The notes: a model not told the origin generated them from the letters alone. 64,000 bases of DNA from Aedes albopictus (GCF_035046485.1 NC_085136.1:157282754-157346753), one strand, 5' to 3'. Positions 12,240 through 25,479 are shown, counted from the first letter of the stretch. A program made the numbers and translations.

Positions 12240-12538
12240 GGCTAATCCACCACCATATTCTCTCTCTCTTCTTGGCGTAACGTCCTCACTGGGACAAAGC
12301 CTGCTTCTCAGCTTAGTGTTCAATGAGCACTTCCACAGTTTTTAACTGAGAGCTTCCTCTGCCAATGACCATTTTGCATGTGTATATTGTGTGGCAGGCA
12401 CGAAGATACTCTATGCCCAAGGAAGTCAAGGAAATTTCCTTTACGAAAAGATCCTGAACCGACTGGGAATCGAACCCGTTACCCTCAGCATGGTCATGCT
12501 GAATACCCGTGCGTTTACCGCCTCGGCTATATGGGTCC
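12240..12538 (-). mobile_element. Feilai-type tRNA-derived SINE
   Basis: On the minus strand it starts near AGGGACCCATATAGCCGAGG. It has an A-box (TAGCCGAGGCGGTAAACGC) and a B-box (GGTTCGATTCC) at tRNA spacing. The tRNA-unrelated body follows (GTGGAAGTGCTCATTGAACA, AAGCAGGCTTTGTCCCAGTG), ending in a GA/CT-rich tail near 12260. This structure is characteristic of the Aedes Feilai SINE as I remember it. Confidence 0.8.
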
Positions 12539-12725
12539 CTCCATTGGTCCGAAACAAATAGGAGGTGGGTACCTGATAGCCCATACTCAAGATACACCTA
12601 ACCGCAAAACGTCACCTGTGATGAGGAGTAGCGATCAAAATTACTGTTATGCAAGCTGCGCAAGGCGCCTTCGTGCCCATTGTGTTTCAGCATCTGCTAC
12701 GCACGGCGTAGATTGTACGGAACAC

Positions 12726-13022
12726 CACACACTAAGATTCAGATGTTCCAGCTCAGTAATTTTTTCACTGAGTTCAGTATTTTTTCCATCTTTTTACTGA
12801 GTTTTCAACAGCAGATTTATCTCGGTACACTCGGTTATCGTATTTACCGTTCACCAGTAACGATATTTACCATGTATCAGTAACTTTTGACAGTTTATTA
12901 TCTGAGCTCGGTAACTCATTTACAGAATATCTGCAAAAGAAACAACCGAGCGTACCGAGTTAAATCTGCTGTTGAGAACTCAGTAAAAAGATGGGAAAAA
13001 TACCGAGCTGATCTTAGTGTGC
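12726..13022. mobile_element. Foldback MITE with long inverted arms
   Basis: Ends are CACACTAAGATTCAG and its inverse CTGATCTTAGTGTG. Arms (about 12727-12836 and 12946-13022) share GAGTTTTCAACAGCAGATTTA versus its complement, with indels. Confidence 0.7.
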
Positions 13023-13340
13023 AGACAGTGAAACAAAGTAAATACCTGGACTCGGTGCATTAGGTGTAGATATATGTATGTAGACTAGTATGTAGATGAA
13101 TTTGTTGACAATCGAGCTGAGGAAAGTCACTATAGTTACTCTCTAACATATTTAACTTCAGTGCTTAAAATCAGTTTGAAGCTATGTTAATATAGATTAA
13201 ATTATTAAGATTAGAACAGTTCCATGCAGCGAAATTGTGTATCCATAGATTAAATGAAGAAACTGCAGTGAGGATCATCCACAATTAAGGAATCGCAACA
13301 GCTACCGTACGAGACTGCTTTCCGGACGGAATGAGTAGAG

Positions 13341-13500
13341 GCGCACAAATTCAAATTGTTGCCGATAACGGTAACAAGACGGATTTTCCGGTAATTTGAA
13401 CAACACTCAAATCAATACACCAATACAACGTATATTTGTCGAGTTGTTCAAATTACCAGAAATTCCGTCTTGAAACCGTTATTGGCAACAAGTATTGTGC
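13341..13500. mobile_element. Small foldback MITE
   Basis: Inverted arms 13341-13410 and 13437-13500 share GTTGCCGATAACGG and GGTAATTTGAACAAC in opposite orientation, with a loop of under 30 bases. Confidence 0.7.
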
Positions 13501-13849
13501 AACGCCGTTGTGTACGGAAGCATTTGAATATAAGAGTGACGGAGATCGAAGGAAGTGAAAGATGGGGGAGTAAAACGTTTGTTTCATGGCCATGGCCATG
13601 GCAGCAGCTGCAGTGCTGCTAATAAAACAAAACAAAGAGCCGTTGCACGGATCACTAATAGGTAATAATTTAATAACTTTTTTCACAAGCATTCAATCGT
13701 TTTGCGGTCTTTGAAGGAATAATTACCTACAAGGTACGTTGATCGATTTCAATTAAGGAGACAAGGGTGACCTCAGGGATTTTTTATCTGAAAGTGTAAC
13801 TTATCCCATAGTAAATCTTATGCAAACTTTGAACCGCTTGCGCTAAATT

Positions 13850-14097
13850 ATAGTTTCACCGATTGCGCTGAAATTTGGCACAGTTCATATGGGGCCTAAA
13901 TGGAATCAACAAAGTCGACTGGAGCGAGAATTTTTTGCTCAAACAACATCAAATTAGGCAAGGAATCATAATACCCACGCTTTTTGCACCATTTCATTGC
14001 AGAAACGGAGAATTGACCTTCTCACCATACTAAAATTCAGCTCATTACTACAAATCTAGTACTTCACCGATCTGTCCTATTTAGACGCACCTCCAAC
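13850..14097. mobile_element. Partial copy of the foldback family at 61859-62213
   Basis: TTGCTCAAACAACATCAAAT through ACAAATCTAGTACTTCACCG matches the right arm of the 62-kb copy over about 150 bp and continues to ATCTGTCCTATT. The opposite arm is absent. Confidence 0.65.
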
Positions 14098-14239
14098 CCT
14101 TCTCGCTGTAACCTACAGGAAAAAAAACTTCACACACACGCGGATTACCAGATAATGTGTGTCACCACTCAGTTATCACTAGCTCGTTCCCAATAGATCA
14201 ATCATCCTAAGTGAAAAGTAACATACGAACAAAATAAAT

Positions 14240-14600
14240 GTGTAAGTTTCTTCAGAGGTTTCTCCAGAAGCTCCTCTATGTATTCATCAGGGATTACTAA
14301 AGGTTTATTCATACCTTTTTTTTCAGAGATTCTTTCAAAATGTTTTTCGGTGAATCCTTCAGAAATCCATCAGAAATTTATTGAAGGGTTCATTCAAAAA
14401 TTCCGCCAGTACCATCGTCTGCATAATTTCTGTAGGGATTTCGATAGGCATTTTAAAAAGGTTCCCTCAGAAATTCCTCTACGAATTTCTACAGAAATTC
14501 CCCTAAAAACTTTTCAAGCCATTTTTCTGGAAATAACTTTCAGAGCTCCTCCAGAAGTTTTGCATGTTTCTTTTTCTAGGGATTGATAAGGTACCTAAAG
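14240..14600. repeat. 12-bp minisatellite patch (CTCCAG strand on +)
   Basis: Degenerate units such as TTTCTCCAGAAGCTCC and AAATTCCTCTACGAATTTC, as in 1-3650. Confidence 0.7.
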
Positions 14601-14689
14601 GAGTTTCTTCAGATATTTTCTCAGCTTCTTACCATGCCACTACGGAAAATATTATAGTAATTTTGGCCGAAAATAGCCCCTGAAAACAT

Positions 14690-14926
14690 TTAAGGACAGA
14701 CTTGTTAGAATCCCAAAATGGCCGCCATAATGGCCGACTTTGGAACCTACTCACGATTTCGAGTGCACAAATCTCTTCGTAAACAAAACAAGCGCACCTA
14801 ATCTTTTTATTTCAAGCTTATTACAAGTGAGCAAGAACAGAATAATCAAATCTACTGTTATTTGAATTTGTGCGTTTGAAGTTCTGATGCATTTTTGAAG
14901 CGGGATTTCAAGACGTTTGTCCTTAA
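14690..14926. mobile_element. TTAA-flanked MITE, copy 1
   Basis: Begins TTAAGGACAGACTTGTTAG and ends GGGATTTCAAGACGTTTGTC CTTAA. The ends are imperfect inverted repeats bounded by TTAA. Four copies are in this window (also 30922-31173, 31543-31795, 33563-33814). Confidence 0.85.
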
Positions 14927-14954
14927 GAATCTCTTCTAGGAATCTCCAAAGTTT

Positions 14955-15172
14955 TCTTCAGGGTCTTGTACCGACTTTTCGAACTATCTTAGCAGAATAC
15001 CCTCTTCGAATGAGTGTTATCAGTTTTGTACCATTTAATAACTGACACTGAGGAAGATTACAAGTGGTAGTCGAAATACGCGTATGTGTCAGTGTCTTTT
15101 ACAAAAAAAAAAAAAAGATGAACATTAGAGGGCTGAATTAAAAGGTACAAAATTGATTAAACTCATTCAATC
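14955..15172. mobile_element. Partial copy of the palindromic element at 42198-42422
   Basis: Shares GAGGAAGATTACAAGTGGTA and GTCGAAATACGCGTATGTGT. Its outer flank (CTTGTACCGACTTTTCGAAC) also matches, in inverse, the flank right of the 42-kb copy. One arm is largely deleted and a poly-A run sits in the middle. Confidence 0.6.
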
Positions 15173-15179
15173 ATCTTTT

Positions 15180-15645
15180 TATTTTTAAGAACGAGGTTCC
15201 TTGAAACAATCATCTAGAAATTTCAGTTAAATTTCCTTCAGAGATTTTTCCTAGAGTTCATCCAGTATTTTTTGTACAACTCCAGTAAAACAATCGGAAG
15301 AATACAAAGAATTTCTACATAAATCTTTGAAGGAACCGCAAAAGATAGTTCTGATCAAATGCAGAAATCCCTGAGAGATTTTCTCATGGGATTCTAGAAG
15401 GAAGCCTTAGGTGAACTTTGAAAGGAATGTTTTTGGACGGATTTCCAAAAACAAAATCCACACTCCAAAACCATCATTCAAATTCCTGAAGGAACCCCTA
15501 AAAACCAAAGAAGTCTCTGAAGATATTTTCGAAATAATCTCTGACTGAATATCAGACGGAAATTGAATCCCTGGAGGAATTTTTGGATAAATCTTCAGTA
15601 AAATTTCCATAGAAATCTCAGGAGTACTCATGAATGAATCTCTAT
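15180..15645. repeat. 12-bp minisatellite patch, orientation switching
   Basis: 15200-15260 carries the CTTCAGAG/TTTCC strand. From about 15290 the complementary form (GGAAGAATAC, CTGGAGGAATTTTTGG) dominates. Confidence 0.55.
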
Positions 15646-15790
15646 TGATTGATTGATTTGTCTTTATTATAGAGACTTTCAGCCCTATAAATCTCTCGAG
15701 GAAAATCTGAAGAAATCACGGGAAAATCCCAGCAGGAGTTTTTTGAAGAACATTCCGTAGAAATACATGGAAAAATCTCTAGAAGACCTG

Positions 15791-15967
15791 GAGCGGACCT
15801 GGTGTGGTGGTTAGAACACAAGACTACCACGCCGAGGACCTGGGATCGAATCCCACTCCCGATATACTTACAAAATGTGGGTTCTTCCTTCGGAAGGGAA
15901 GTAAAGCGTGGGTCCCGAGATGAACTAGCCTAGGGTTAAAAATCTCGTTAATACAGACAAAAAAAAC
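15791..15967 (+). mobile_element. tRNA-derived SINE (second family)
   Basis: Starts GAGCGGACCTGGTGTGGTGG with an A-box-like segment and a B-box in GGGATCGAATCCCACTCC. The body is TTCTTCCTTCGGAAGGGAAG, ending AATACAGACAAAAAAAA. A minus-strand copy lies at 38251-38428. Confidence 0.75.
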
Positions 15968-16306
15968 CCTAGAAGAAGCCTGTGTGAAATTCTTAGGCAT
16001 GTTTTTAGAGTAATTAAAAAAAAACTCCTGGAGTAATCTTTCAATATTTAAAGTTTTTGAAGCGTTTTTTTTTTTTTTTGAAGGTATTCCTTGAGTAAGC
16101 TGTGGACATATTTCTGAGGGAATCCCTTTAAAATACTTGTAAAATACTTGGAGAAACGCTAGATAAGCTGCTGTAAAGACGTTAAAAAGCTCTTGAGTTT
16201 TTTGTAGAAATTCGTAGGAAACAATTCTAAATAAGTAACGTAAAAAAGTTATTAAGAAATGGAGAAAAACTTAGAGTCATCCTTAAAGACACTACATACC
16301 CGAGCA

Positions 16307-16793
16307 GAAGAAAATATCAAAAGCATTATAAAATATGTTATATTTGCCTAATAACTGTATAAAGGAATTAGTAATTTTGTGTTATTAGCAGAACATATTA
16401 TGTTATAAACTTGTCTGTCATAAGCGGCAAAATAACAAATATCATAACAAAATAATGTTCCAGGAACACTTATTCAATAACATGTTTTGTTAGATCAATA
16501 TCAACTTAATAACAGAAAATTTGTGAACTTGTTATTGTTGTGTTATTGTTCATCACATATTTGTATTCTCTATAGTAGAATAATAACTAAACTTGTTCTA
16601 CAACAACATATATTTTTAAAATTTTATTTTATGGATATATCTCAATAACTTAAACATAACAAAATGAGATTGCCCATCAGAAAACGTTAATAAACTGGTA
16701 TATTTTGATAAGTTAACAATAATAAATTATGATATAAAAACAGGCTATTTGATTCTGTTGTTATAAATTTGCTACTCTTCTCTGCTCGAGTAT
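16307..16793. mobile_element. AT-rich MITE with CCGAGCAGA termini
   Basis: Left end CCCGAGCAGAAGAAAAT; right end CTTCTCTGCTCGAGTA. In between about 480 bp of very AT-rich sequence rich in AATAAC/GTTATT, with no coding potential. Confidence 0.65.
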
Positions 16794-17109
16794 CGTCTTC
16801 AACCAGAGGTTGTACAGACTGAACATAACTTACACTAGACAACGTACAACATCCAGTGGTCCAGTGAAGAATTTTTGTCGGAATGGAACCCGCACTACGA
16901 GGCTTACTATACGCCTATACATATGGTGCCGCTAACCGCACGGCAATAAAAACCACAAAATGCCGGAGATTTTTTTTGGAAATATTACAGAAAATCCTGA
17001 AGGAATCTTTGTATAAACTCCTGCAGATATCTCTAGGTATATTCCTGCAGGATGTTCTGGATGTACTTCGTATTTCTGTAAAAGTTCCTGGACGCATTCT
17101 GGCGTGAAT

Positions 17110-18300
17110 TTTCAATTGATTCTTTGAACATTTCCTGAACAAATCTATGTTGGGCTTCCTTTAGAAATACCTGTACCTGAAGGAATCTCAAATCGTCACA
17201 ACTTTGCAACAGGATATCCTAGACAACCCCACCAATTCAAAAACGACTGTTGTCGAATTACCGGAGTTAACTGGTTACCCTACACTGCCTTGTTAATTGA
17301 AATTTGGCTACTTCTTTTTTGTTTTTGATTTGATTTTGAATTTGTTATTGAACTCAATTCCAACAGATTTTGTGATTGTGCGCATGGAAGACTCGTTTTT
17401 TTCCTAAATTGTTGACTTCCGTGGTTCATTCCGGTTGATCTCCAAGAGGTCCAGATGTCGATTAGCAACAACAACATTAAACTTCAGGAAGTAACGGCTG
17501 AAAGAGTCTCTTGTTGTGGGAGCGATTTAAACACAAAATCGGATCGTTTCGCATTTGCAGTATACATCGTCGTCACATTTCAATTCTGTTTTTATTCGAA
17601 AAATGTCGAATAAGCGGGGTAAGACATTATCCAAATCTAAGACTCTTGCACATATGAATATTCAGAAAAGCTGCCTTTCGTCATCTGCCTGCCTACACTA
17701 GCGTGCATTTTTTTTTATCCACCGCTATAAACTTCTTTAGCTTTCCAAACAACGGTCCGTCCAGCGCGGGCAAAGACGAGCATAAATATTTCATCCGAGG
17801 AATTTCAATTAGAATTTCCGGCGGAATTAAAGCCGCCAAAAAATCCCAAAACCTCGCCCGTTACCCCAAAGTACATTTTTAATATATATTTTTCCGCAAG
17901 CAAGCAAGCAAGGCTCATCGTTTTGCACGGATGCATTCAACTCTTTCAATTCGTAAGTTCTTCCACACACAAGCAAGCGGTCGGACGGTGCAGGGAAAAC
18001 GAAATGGGAGGAAAACTTTGTGGGTACAAGCCGTAAGCCAACAGCTTCTACCGCAGTGGGTTCACTTTGTGATGATGTACCATTAGCTCTACTAGACGGC
18101 AGCGCAGCGGCGGGATGCTGCGCTGATGGTTTTACATTCCCGTAGGCTCTAGGAGGCAGATCCCGCTGATTTCAATGTATACGTTTTACCTTGCTACTAG
18201 AGGAAACCACAATGGTAGCAATATCAGAGAAACTGTTTTCCTTTTGTTGGGTGGAAAAATAATTCATTGGCGTCTGACTCGTGAATGAGCACTAATTTAC
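17110..18300. other. No recognised feature
   Basis: Non-repetitive sequence with only short ORFs. A CAAGCAAGCAAGCAAG tract lies near 17887. Nothing supports a gene. Confidence 0.35.
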
Positions 18301-18520
18301 AGTGCCTGGCGGAATAAAAGTTTTCTTCAAGAATCCTCCAGGAAGTTTTCCAGGGATTCCTTCAGAAATTACCCCAATTCTCCTGGAATTATTTCAGATA
18401 TTCCTCCAGGCATTTCTCGATGGACTTTTCCAGGAATTCCACCAAGAATTCCTTCAGGAACTACCCCAGGAATTTCTTCAGAAATTGGTCCAGGAATTCA
18501 ATTTTCAAGTTAGAGTGAAA
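18300..18520. repeat. 12-bp minisatellite patch
   Basis: GAATTCCACCAAGAATTCC and similar 12-mers, CTCCAG strand on +. Confidence 0.75.
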
Positions 18521-18529
18521 ATATTTCTT

Positions 18530-20250
18530 TGTGGCATAGAAAGATAATTGAAATATGAATAGTGTGTTCTATACTTCTATTCCAAATATCTTGCTTGAAG
18601 TGGAGAATTTTAGAGAAAAGGTAAGCGTCGTATTTTTTACGTAAGTGTATTGGCGAAACACTGTGTAAAGTTTAATTTGGGTAATGATTTTGAAGAAGCC
18701 TTTTTGTGATGACACAAGAAAAGTCCTTAAATTTGGCGGCGCATTTTTCCCAGTTCAGATGGCGCGTTTTTGCCCCAAAAAATTAAAAACACAGATTATG
18801 CCAACAATAGAAAATTCATAACTTTGTTACAATAACGTTATTTAATTTACAATTTTTAAGAAAAAGGGAGGAATCATATTACTTTCAGGATGCCGGCAAC
18901 TATAATGAACATTTTTGTGTGTTTCAGAGCTAAAAATCTAAACATTCCTTAGGGAGTGCGTTAAACCCCCATTTCCCCAGTATGAAGATGATGCGGCACA
19001 GTTCGCTGGATTGCATAACTCGTAGGCGTTATCTGATAGATTGACGCTGTGTTCTGAAAGTTGAGAGCAGTCAAGCCGTTTATGTTCTAGCGATGGCTAT
19101 GAGTGTACATGAGATGTACATGTGAATGTACATGAGTTTGTAACCTTGTAGCTCAGGGATTAAGGGATCAACAGGGTCATCTTTAGAGGATGGCTTGAAC
19201 TTTCCTGTCTCCACGGTTTTAAAGGCAGTCTATCAACAGTAACATTGAACATTTGAAGCACATATGAACACCATAGAAAACCTGAGACCGACCAACAACA
19301 TTCACAAGCGCTCTAAATAAATATACTAACGGGAATTAGAACAGATCATCAGACCAGCGAGGGATGGTAACTCCTTCCGAGTTCGGAACCGTTCAACAAA
19401 GGGCCAGAAATGGTAAAATTGCTAGAACCAGGGCTGTGTCCTTTATAAAGTGGCTACTCTGAGGCTAGTTACAATTTACATAATTTATTTTGTGACGTCA
19501 CACTTAACTAGGGGTACTTGCATGCTGATTGAACTTCGGGATCCGGATCCCCAAACTGTGGTAGATTGTTGTTTCACAGGTAGGTAACCGGCAGCCACAT
19601 TGGCGACGGTTGTCGGGGCTATGGTTGGCCAAATGAAGATGGCGAATTCTTGGGCTGCAGCTGGAGGCATTCGGAGGACGCAATGGCGACCGATCGTGGT
19701 TTCGTTCGACCGGCAGATCGCAGTGGCCGTTGCTGCGGTAACCCTCACTTCGTAGAGGGGGGGGGGGGGGCTCACGGCTTTTGTCTATCGAGGTCGCCAC
19801 GGAGATTCGATTTCCGATCACTGGAGAGCGCACTTGACCACTACAGATGCTTCCGGGATCACTCCTAGGCAGTGGTACACAAATAGAAAGAAAAAGGCCC
19901 AATTGCTGGACCTTTTTCTTATGGGTTTTCTGTTTAACTTTCTACTTTTTGTATCTTCGCACTACTATTTATCATCAGAACGTACTATCTTCGTGGACGC
20001 TAATACTAATTTTTAATATTTTTTGTGGTGTATTTTAAGCATAACTTGCACAATTTTAAAGACCTTGTACAATATGTACACTATTTACACGCGCGCACTA
20101 CTGTCTGTTCTGGTGATCTTGATCGGAAAAAGAGATTGATCATTGGCATTTCTGGCTTTTATAATCAACGGCCATCTGTGGAACAGAGCCAGATTAAACA
20201 TGCAACATTCTACATACATCCATTGTTTAATCTTTTGCGCTCATAATTTG
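18530..20250. other. Unassigned; GC-richer block at 19500-19870
   Basis: The GC-richer block contains a 13-G run at 19757-19769 and overlapping open frames on both strands. On the minus strand one frame ends in MQVPLVKCDVTK. Composition suggests a retroelement fragment, but I recognise no domain. Near 19102-19132 TGTACATG occurs three times at close spacing. Confidence 0.3.
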
Positions 20251-20259
20251 GTCATATAC

Positions 20260-20690
20260 CCGATTTTTGCTGGCTCCATCTGTCTGTCAAACTAAAGACC
20301 AAGAAGTACTTACCCAGTCTCTTTACAATGTTATACTGTCAGACGGCCCATCAAACAGTGGGTACAGTAAAAGTGGAACAGAGCTCTTGCACTCATCAAG
20401 CCAACTGAGTGAAGCCACCCGTTCCATACTGGTATTAGTGGGATCCTACTTCGCAAAGGGCGTATTAGTCATAACCGGGAATTCGGGAAAGGAAATTGGA
20501 AATATCTATAAATCTTGTGGCCGAGCTACAAGTCCAATTTGGAACCAACGGTTACAAGTTGTCTATGTAGAGAGTAGGAAGAAGAAAGATACGAATTAGG
20601 AGGTGAGCCGGGCCAGAGATTTAACCCAGGACCTACAGCATATGAATCAGAAGCGGTAGCCAATAGACCATCAAGCACGTTATTGTTGAT
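20260..20690 (-). mobile_element. Candidate tRNA-headed SINE
   Basis: On the minus strand, 20690-20610 has TGATGGTCTATTGGCTACCG and a B-box-like GTCCTGGGTTAAATC at tRNA-like spacing, followed by a non-tRNA body. Confidence 0.4.
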
Positions 20691-20763
20691 TTTGTGTTAT
20701 CCGATATAGTGTAATATAGTGTAAAGAAATGTATGTAAGATTCACAAACCACAACACAGGAGT

Positions 20764-23333
20764 AAGACCAAGCCCACTCATGGGCTCAATCAAGCGTTTT
20801 AACGTTAAGTAGAGCCCCGAACAAAGAAGCGAACCGCACCGGTCGCTGCTAAGTAGGGCTCGAAAGCGAAAAGTTTACTTACGGTTCGTAGCAGGGCTTA
20901 GAATATAGAGACACGCAAAGTACGGTCTCTATCCGTAGGCTCGTGCGCTCTCTCGCGTTTAGCTCTCTGGGTAGCGTAAAGAGGAGACGAAAGAACATGA
21001 GTATGGATTTGTTGCCAGGTATATAGTTTCTAGAGAATGATTTTCTTGTTTTGTATAGGTAGGAATTTATTTTAGTTTGCATCAAATATTTGAAATTTTC
21101 AACCAATCAATATCATATATCGTTACACGAATAACACAACAAATTGTCTGACATAGAATTGTGATAAAGTGACAATACAAACGCAGAAAAATAATAGGGG
21201 TAATCACTAAACAGATTAAATTGCTGCGTAAGCCATGATTTTCTGCATATCTGAAATGTTTCATGATTTTGTGATTGAAATAATCAAAGATTGCCTTGGT
21301 GATCGCGACGTTTAATCACTTTAATCGGTTTACGCTGTTTAGTGAATCCCCCTAATAGGTTTAAATTGACAAGCTTTGCTTAAGTATGTTATGAATAAAG
21401 TTTTCGCTTCTTCGCCAATTTTAGGATCATGCATATCGAAAATGTATTGATTTTCTCTTAAAAATAGTTACGATTGCTCATAATCGCACCTTTATTTTTG
21501 ATTCGGCCGATCGTTTCGAAACTAATATTTGAAGAAATGTATAGTGATTCAATGAATTTTGCTGTTTTAACACGTACATGTTTGAGCCGGGTTTTCTACA
21601 CAGCAAGTAAAGCTTAGTTTCGCACATTTAGAAAAATGTCCAAATAAATAACTCGCGAAGTTCGTTCCGACAAGTTTCAAAATTATCGTCATCCGACGCA
21701 GATTCCGGTGAGAAGATGTGCGTATTTTCTAACCCGAAAAGAAACTATTTGACGGTAATAAGTGACCACAAGGTTTTCTTTCTTCACTTTCCGGGCTGAG
21801 ATCCTCCGCTTTGAAAGAGCTGTGACTCGCGTTTCATTTTGTCGTGTATATTTCAAAAAGGCAAAAGAGTTTTGGTTTGATTGCTGTTTTTGAAAATGGT
21901 GGTCGTCAGTGGGTGGTTTATTAAATATAAATTTAAAAATATAAATTAAATAAACGAGACATTAGGAAGAAAGTGTGCGAAATGGGTAACTTCACCGTCC
22001 ACGCATCCTTCCTCCCCTGTAAATTCGAGAAGTACCTTGCCGAAATAAAATATTCTGTACTCCAAGTATTTCGAAGAATCATCTTTGCGCGTAAATACAA
22101 CGCAGTAGACCAGGCCGCTTTGATGCATGTGTCATATCTCTGATATGCTGCAAGCATCAGTATTGACAAGAAAAGTAACACGATTGCTTTCCTGGGTGAT
22201 TCCGCGTATGTATGAGATTAGATAAGAGTAGTTACGATTTTTCAAAGATGCATTGACTGTACCTAACTCAACTCAGATATCATAGAAACACTACAGTTAT
22301 TTCTTTTTGTAAAAACTAATTCATACCGATAAAAATCTTAAAAATGTAGGTTCCTCGTTATAGAAAAAGCAAAGCGTTGGATGTTAAAATACAACAATTG
22401 TTGTATGAAGTGCCAAAAAGGAGAGTGGGCTCATTATGTACTTTGACAAATACGCAGTCTACTTCAAGCGCATAGAATCTGCTTCCAACAAAATATTCAT
22501 ATACCAGCATCCAAGAGATCGCAATATATATTAAGATTTGCGACTGATGCTTTGTAACTAAAAGGTTGTGACTGAGTATAGAATTAGCTGATGTTAAAAT
22601 ACACGTTAATGAAAAAAGGTTGCGCAAACTTATCGCAGACTGTTAGAAGACAGCTTCTACTATGACCAGGGTTCAAGAATCTTGACCTACGCGAAGTTGT
22701 AAAGGAGACAACTACGTTATAAATGTGTTGGAAATGCAAGGGATGTAATTATTCAATAAACCTAATTATTTAAAAAGATGCTCATAATCTCAAATTCAGA
22801 TAAATTTCTTGCGAGAAAGGCAACATGAATATTGAAGAGATGGATATTATTTTAGATAAAAATTCAACCTACAAGTCATACAGTAAGCAACAAACATATA
22901 ATTTAAAAAAAAGATTGCTTGAATTCCGGGATTAAATGTAATCATAAATTATTGAGAAAATGATATCTTTAAACGCACCAAAACTGGTACAAATCTCCAA
23001 GGGAATTATTTATTTGAATTCAATTTTTACTAACAGTTTTCAGTCTTATCCAAAACCCCATCTTTCATAATATGAGCACAAATTATTATACTGAATAAGA
23101 TTTGCAATAACCCCATAAAAATGCACAAAATATTGCGATAATTTACAGAAGTGCAAAAAACCGATGGTACGGAGAGAATAGAGACCACCGGTGCGCAAAG
23201 GCGACCGATCATTATTTTACTCACATGGAAACGAACGACCGGTGCGAAAATGGGTTGATAACGAAATTAAAAATCGTTAACGACGTGCTGTTGCGTGTGT
23301 AGTATTAAGCCCACGGGTGGGCTTGGTCTAATT
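20764..23333. mobile_element. Candidate 2.57-kb non-autonomous DNA transposon
   Basis: Left end AAGACCAAGCCCACTCATGG; right end, inverted, is TAGACCAAGCCCACCCGTGG, about 24 of 27 positions matching. The 11-mer CGCACCGGTCG lies inverted just inside each end (20835-20845 and 23236-23246). The interior is AT-rich and I see no transposase. Confidence 0.55.
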
Positions 23334-23339
23334 GCAGGC

Positions 23340-25450
23340 ATTTGGAGCCTCAATGGCAAAAGAGCAATACATATCCTTGATCATCTGTGGACATTTTTTT
23401 CAATTCACTTTATACATTCGCTGTTACCATTATCTTCTCTCTGATGCAGCCACCCCGATATGAACGCGTGAAAAATTTAATATCAAAATTAAAGCACGCT
23501 ACATTATTCATATCGGCTGTTGTAACGCCAATAAATTAATGTCACTGCAGGTTGTCACTGGCACACCGGGTGGCGGCGAGTGCAGTTGCAGGACCGATTT
23601 TTTTGTTAGTAATTACCGCGGGGCGATTGTCATTAAGTCACGTGGGTGCTGCCGCGCCACCCAGGAAAGCATCTACACTGCCAACTCTGCTGGCGTCGTT
23701 GGCATTGGTTGTTGTCGGTATGACAAATTGTTAGTAAATTATGCAACCAGTTGAATGAGCCGGGCGATTACAAAGCGCAATAATTTTAACAAAATTGTTT
23801 CATTTTATGTGTGTTACGTATCTTTCTGGAAGGTATTTGATTCACTATTCATTTTTCGACAGATCAAGTACCATTAAACAATCAATGAAATTCATGCAGC
23901 ATTTCGAGCAGAAAATCATTGAGTTGATGTTGTATGAAAAGACCTTAAAGGTAAATGAGAAAAATGCCATGGTGAAATTGACTTCACGTTGCTTTTTTCC
24001 ACAAACTATTTCAGTCAGCATCATCCAGTGAGAGAGCACGTGATGACAAGTAGATTCAGTATCATAAGTGTCACGTGGATGCAGCAGGCACATGGCAAGG
24101 GCGAAGGAGAAAGGAGATGAAAGCCCCACATTAAACCGGAAGAGGCTCCGGAAACACTTTGGCCGGCTGGAAAAATGCAACCATTCTTCGTTTGCAGTGC
24201 TTGAGTGTGTAAAGAAAACAGTCCGCAAACTAAGTGCGTCGTCGGTTGTGTAGTATATTGGGCTATGCTATTGATTTATTCATTTTCCTAAAACCCTCAG
24301 ATTTGTAGTTTTCATATAATTTTTGGTGTGCAATGTTCTTTTTGTGTCGTTTCAACTATCAAATGACGTTTATTACTTGCCCAGTGTTTTGATACAAGAT
24401 TTATTTCTTCTTCAGGAATAAACGTCATCGTTTTTGGTCTTGGGTTTCCTCTAACTGTATTTGTCCAGTCAATTTTTTGGAGGTACAAGACTTAGCTGAT
24501 TTGTTACAATTTTCTACGGAATATTACCCAATTAACCCAAAGCTTTCTAAAACACACTAACCACACAATAGCACAATCCATCACTGAGCGGACGAGTTGT
24601 CTTCGGAATAAGGCACGGAGCATCCTTAGCTCGTTCGTGCCGGGTCTTGTGCAATGGCTTGCAATAATAATAAACAGTCCGTGGGAGATGATTGTTTACT
24701 CTGGTGGCACGTTTTTGTTTTTGTTGGGTCTAGTGCGGAAGATATCGCTTGCAATTGTTTTGAGAGAGAGCAAAAAATGAGTAAAGTAAACCACAATTCT
24801 CCATTATCAGCAATCCAGCCAGTGGGTGGTCAGGAAGTTAATTTGACGCAGTTTTCATGTTCTTCATCATTTAAAACCATTGAAAATTTATATGTCTGCT
24901 ATGGAGGGAACGTCAGTTCGGCTTTAAGCTCTGAGAACAACAGATAAGCTAGTGTAGGGTTTCTACATTGAAAGACAAAAAGAAAAAAAATCATTGTTGG
25001 TGTAATGCAAAGATCGCTATCTACGGCGCATGGTGCTTCACGAGACCATGCTAAATACTCAGTGCTTTTGATCACTCCTTGAAGTCGTGTTCAATAAACT
25101 GAAATGCGGGCTCTTTCCAAGTTTGGTCGTATCACCAGAAAAGAAATGCAATCACCAGCTCCAAATCTGCTGCTGCGCCTGCTGAGCGCTTTCTAGGCCT
25201 AACCAGTCTCTCCCCCGTGGCTACGTGAACAAATGGAGCTGCCGTCTGGCTGTTGGCTTAGACTAGCGCTACAGATCACCTGCTCCGGTGGTAAGAGTTC
25301 AATAAACAGGGTAACTCGTGTCAGTGAATGTAGCTATGCGCAAAGTGCCAGTAGGGAGTAGTAGGGAAGTAGTAGGGAACCCCATTTCTTCCCCGGCCAG
25401 CTTGTCGGGAGAGGTCATGGATGGGGCTTGGGTGATAAAGGCTATCAATA
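23340..25450. other. No recognised gene
   Basis: Mixed-composition sequence with short ORFs only, possibly including the 5' region of the R1-clade remnant that follows. Confidence 0.3.
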
Positions 25451-25479
25451 AGAATAAAAATAAAACAGAGGCTATTTGT

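Noticed and set aside
19504..19902. 132-residue minus-strand ORF rich in Pro and Arg
   Set aside because: A second frame on the same strand is equally open, a G-run creates the PPPPP stretch, and no domain is recognisable.
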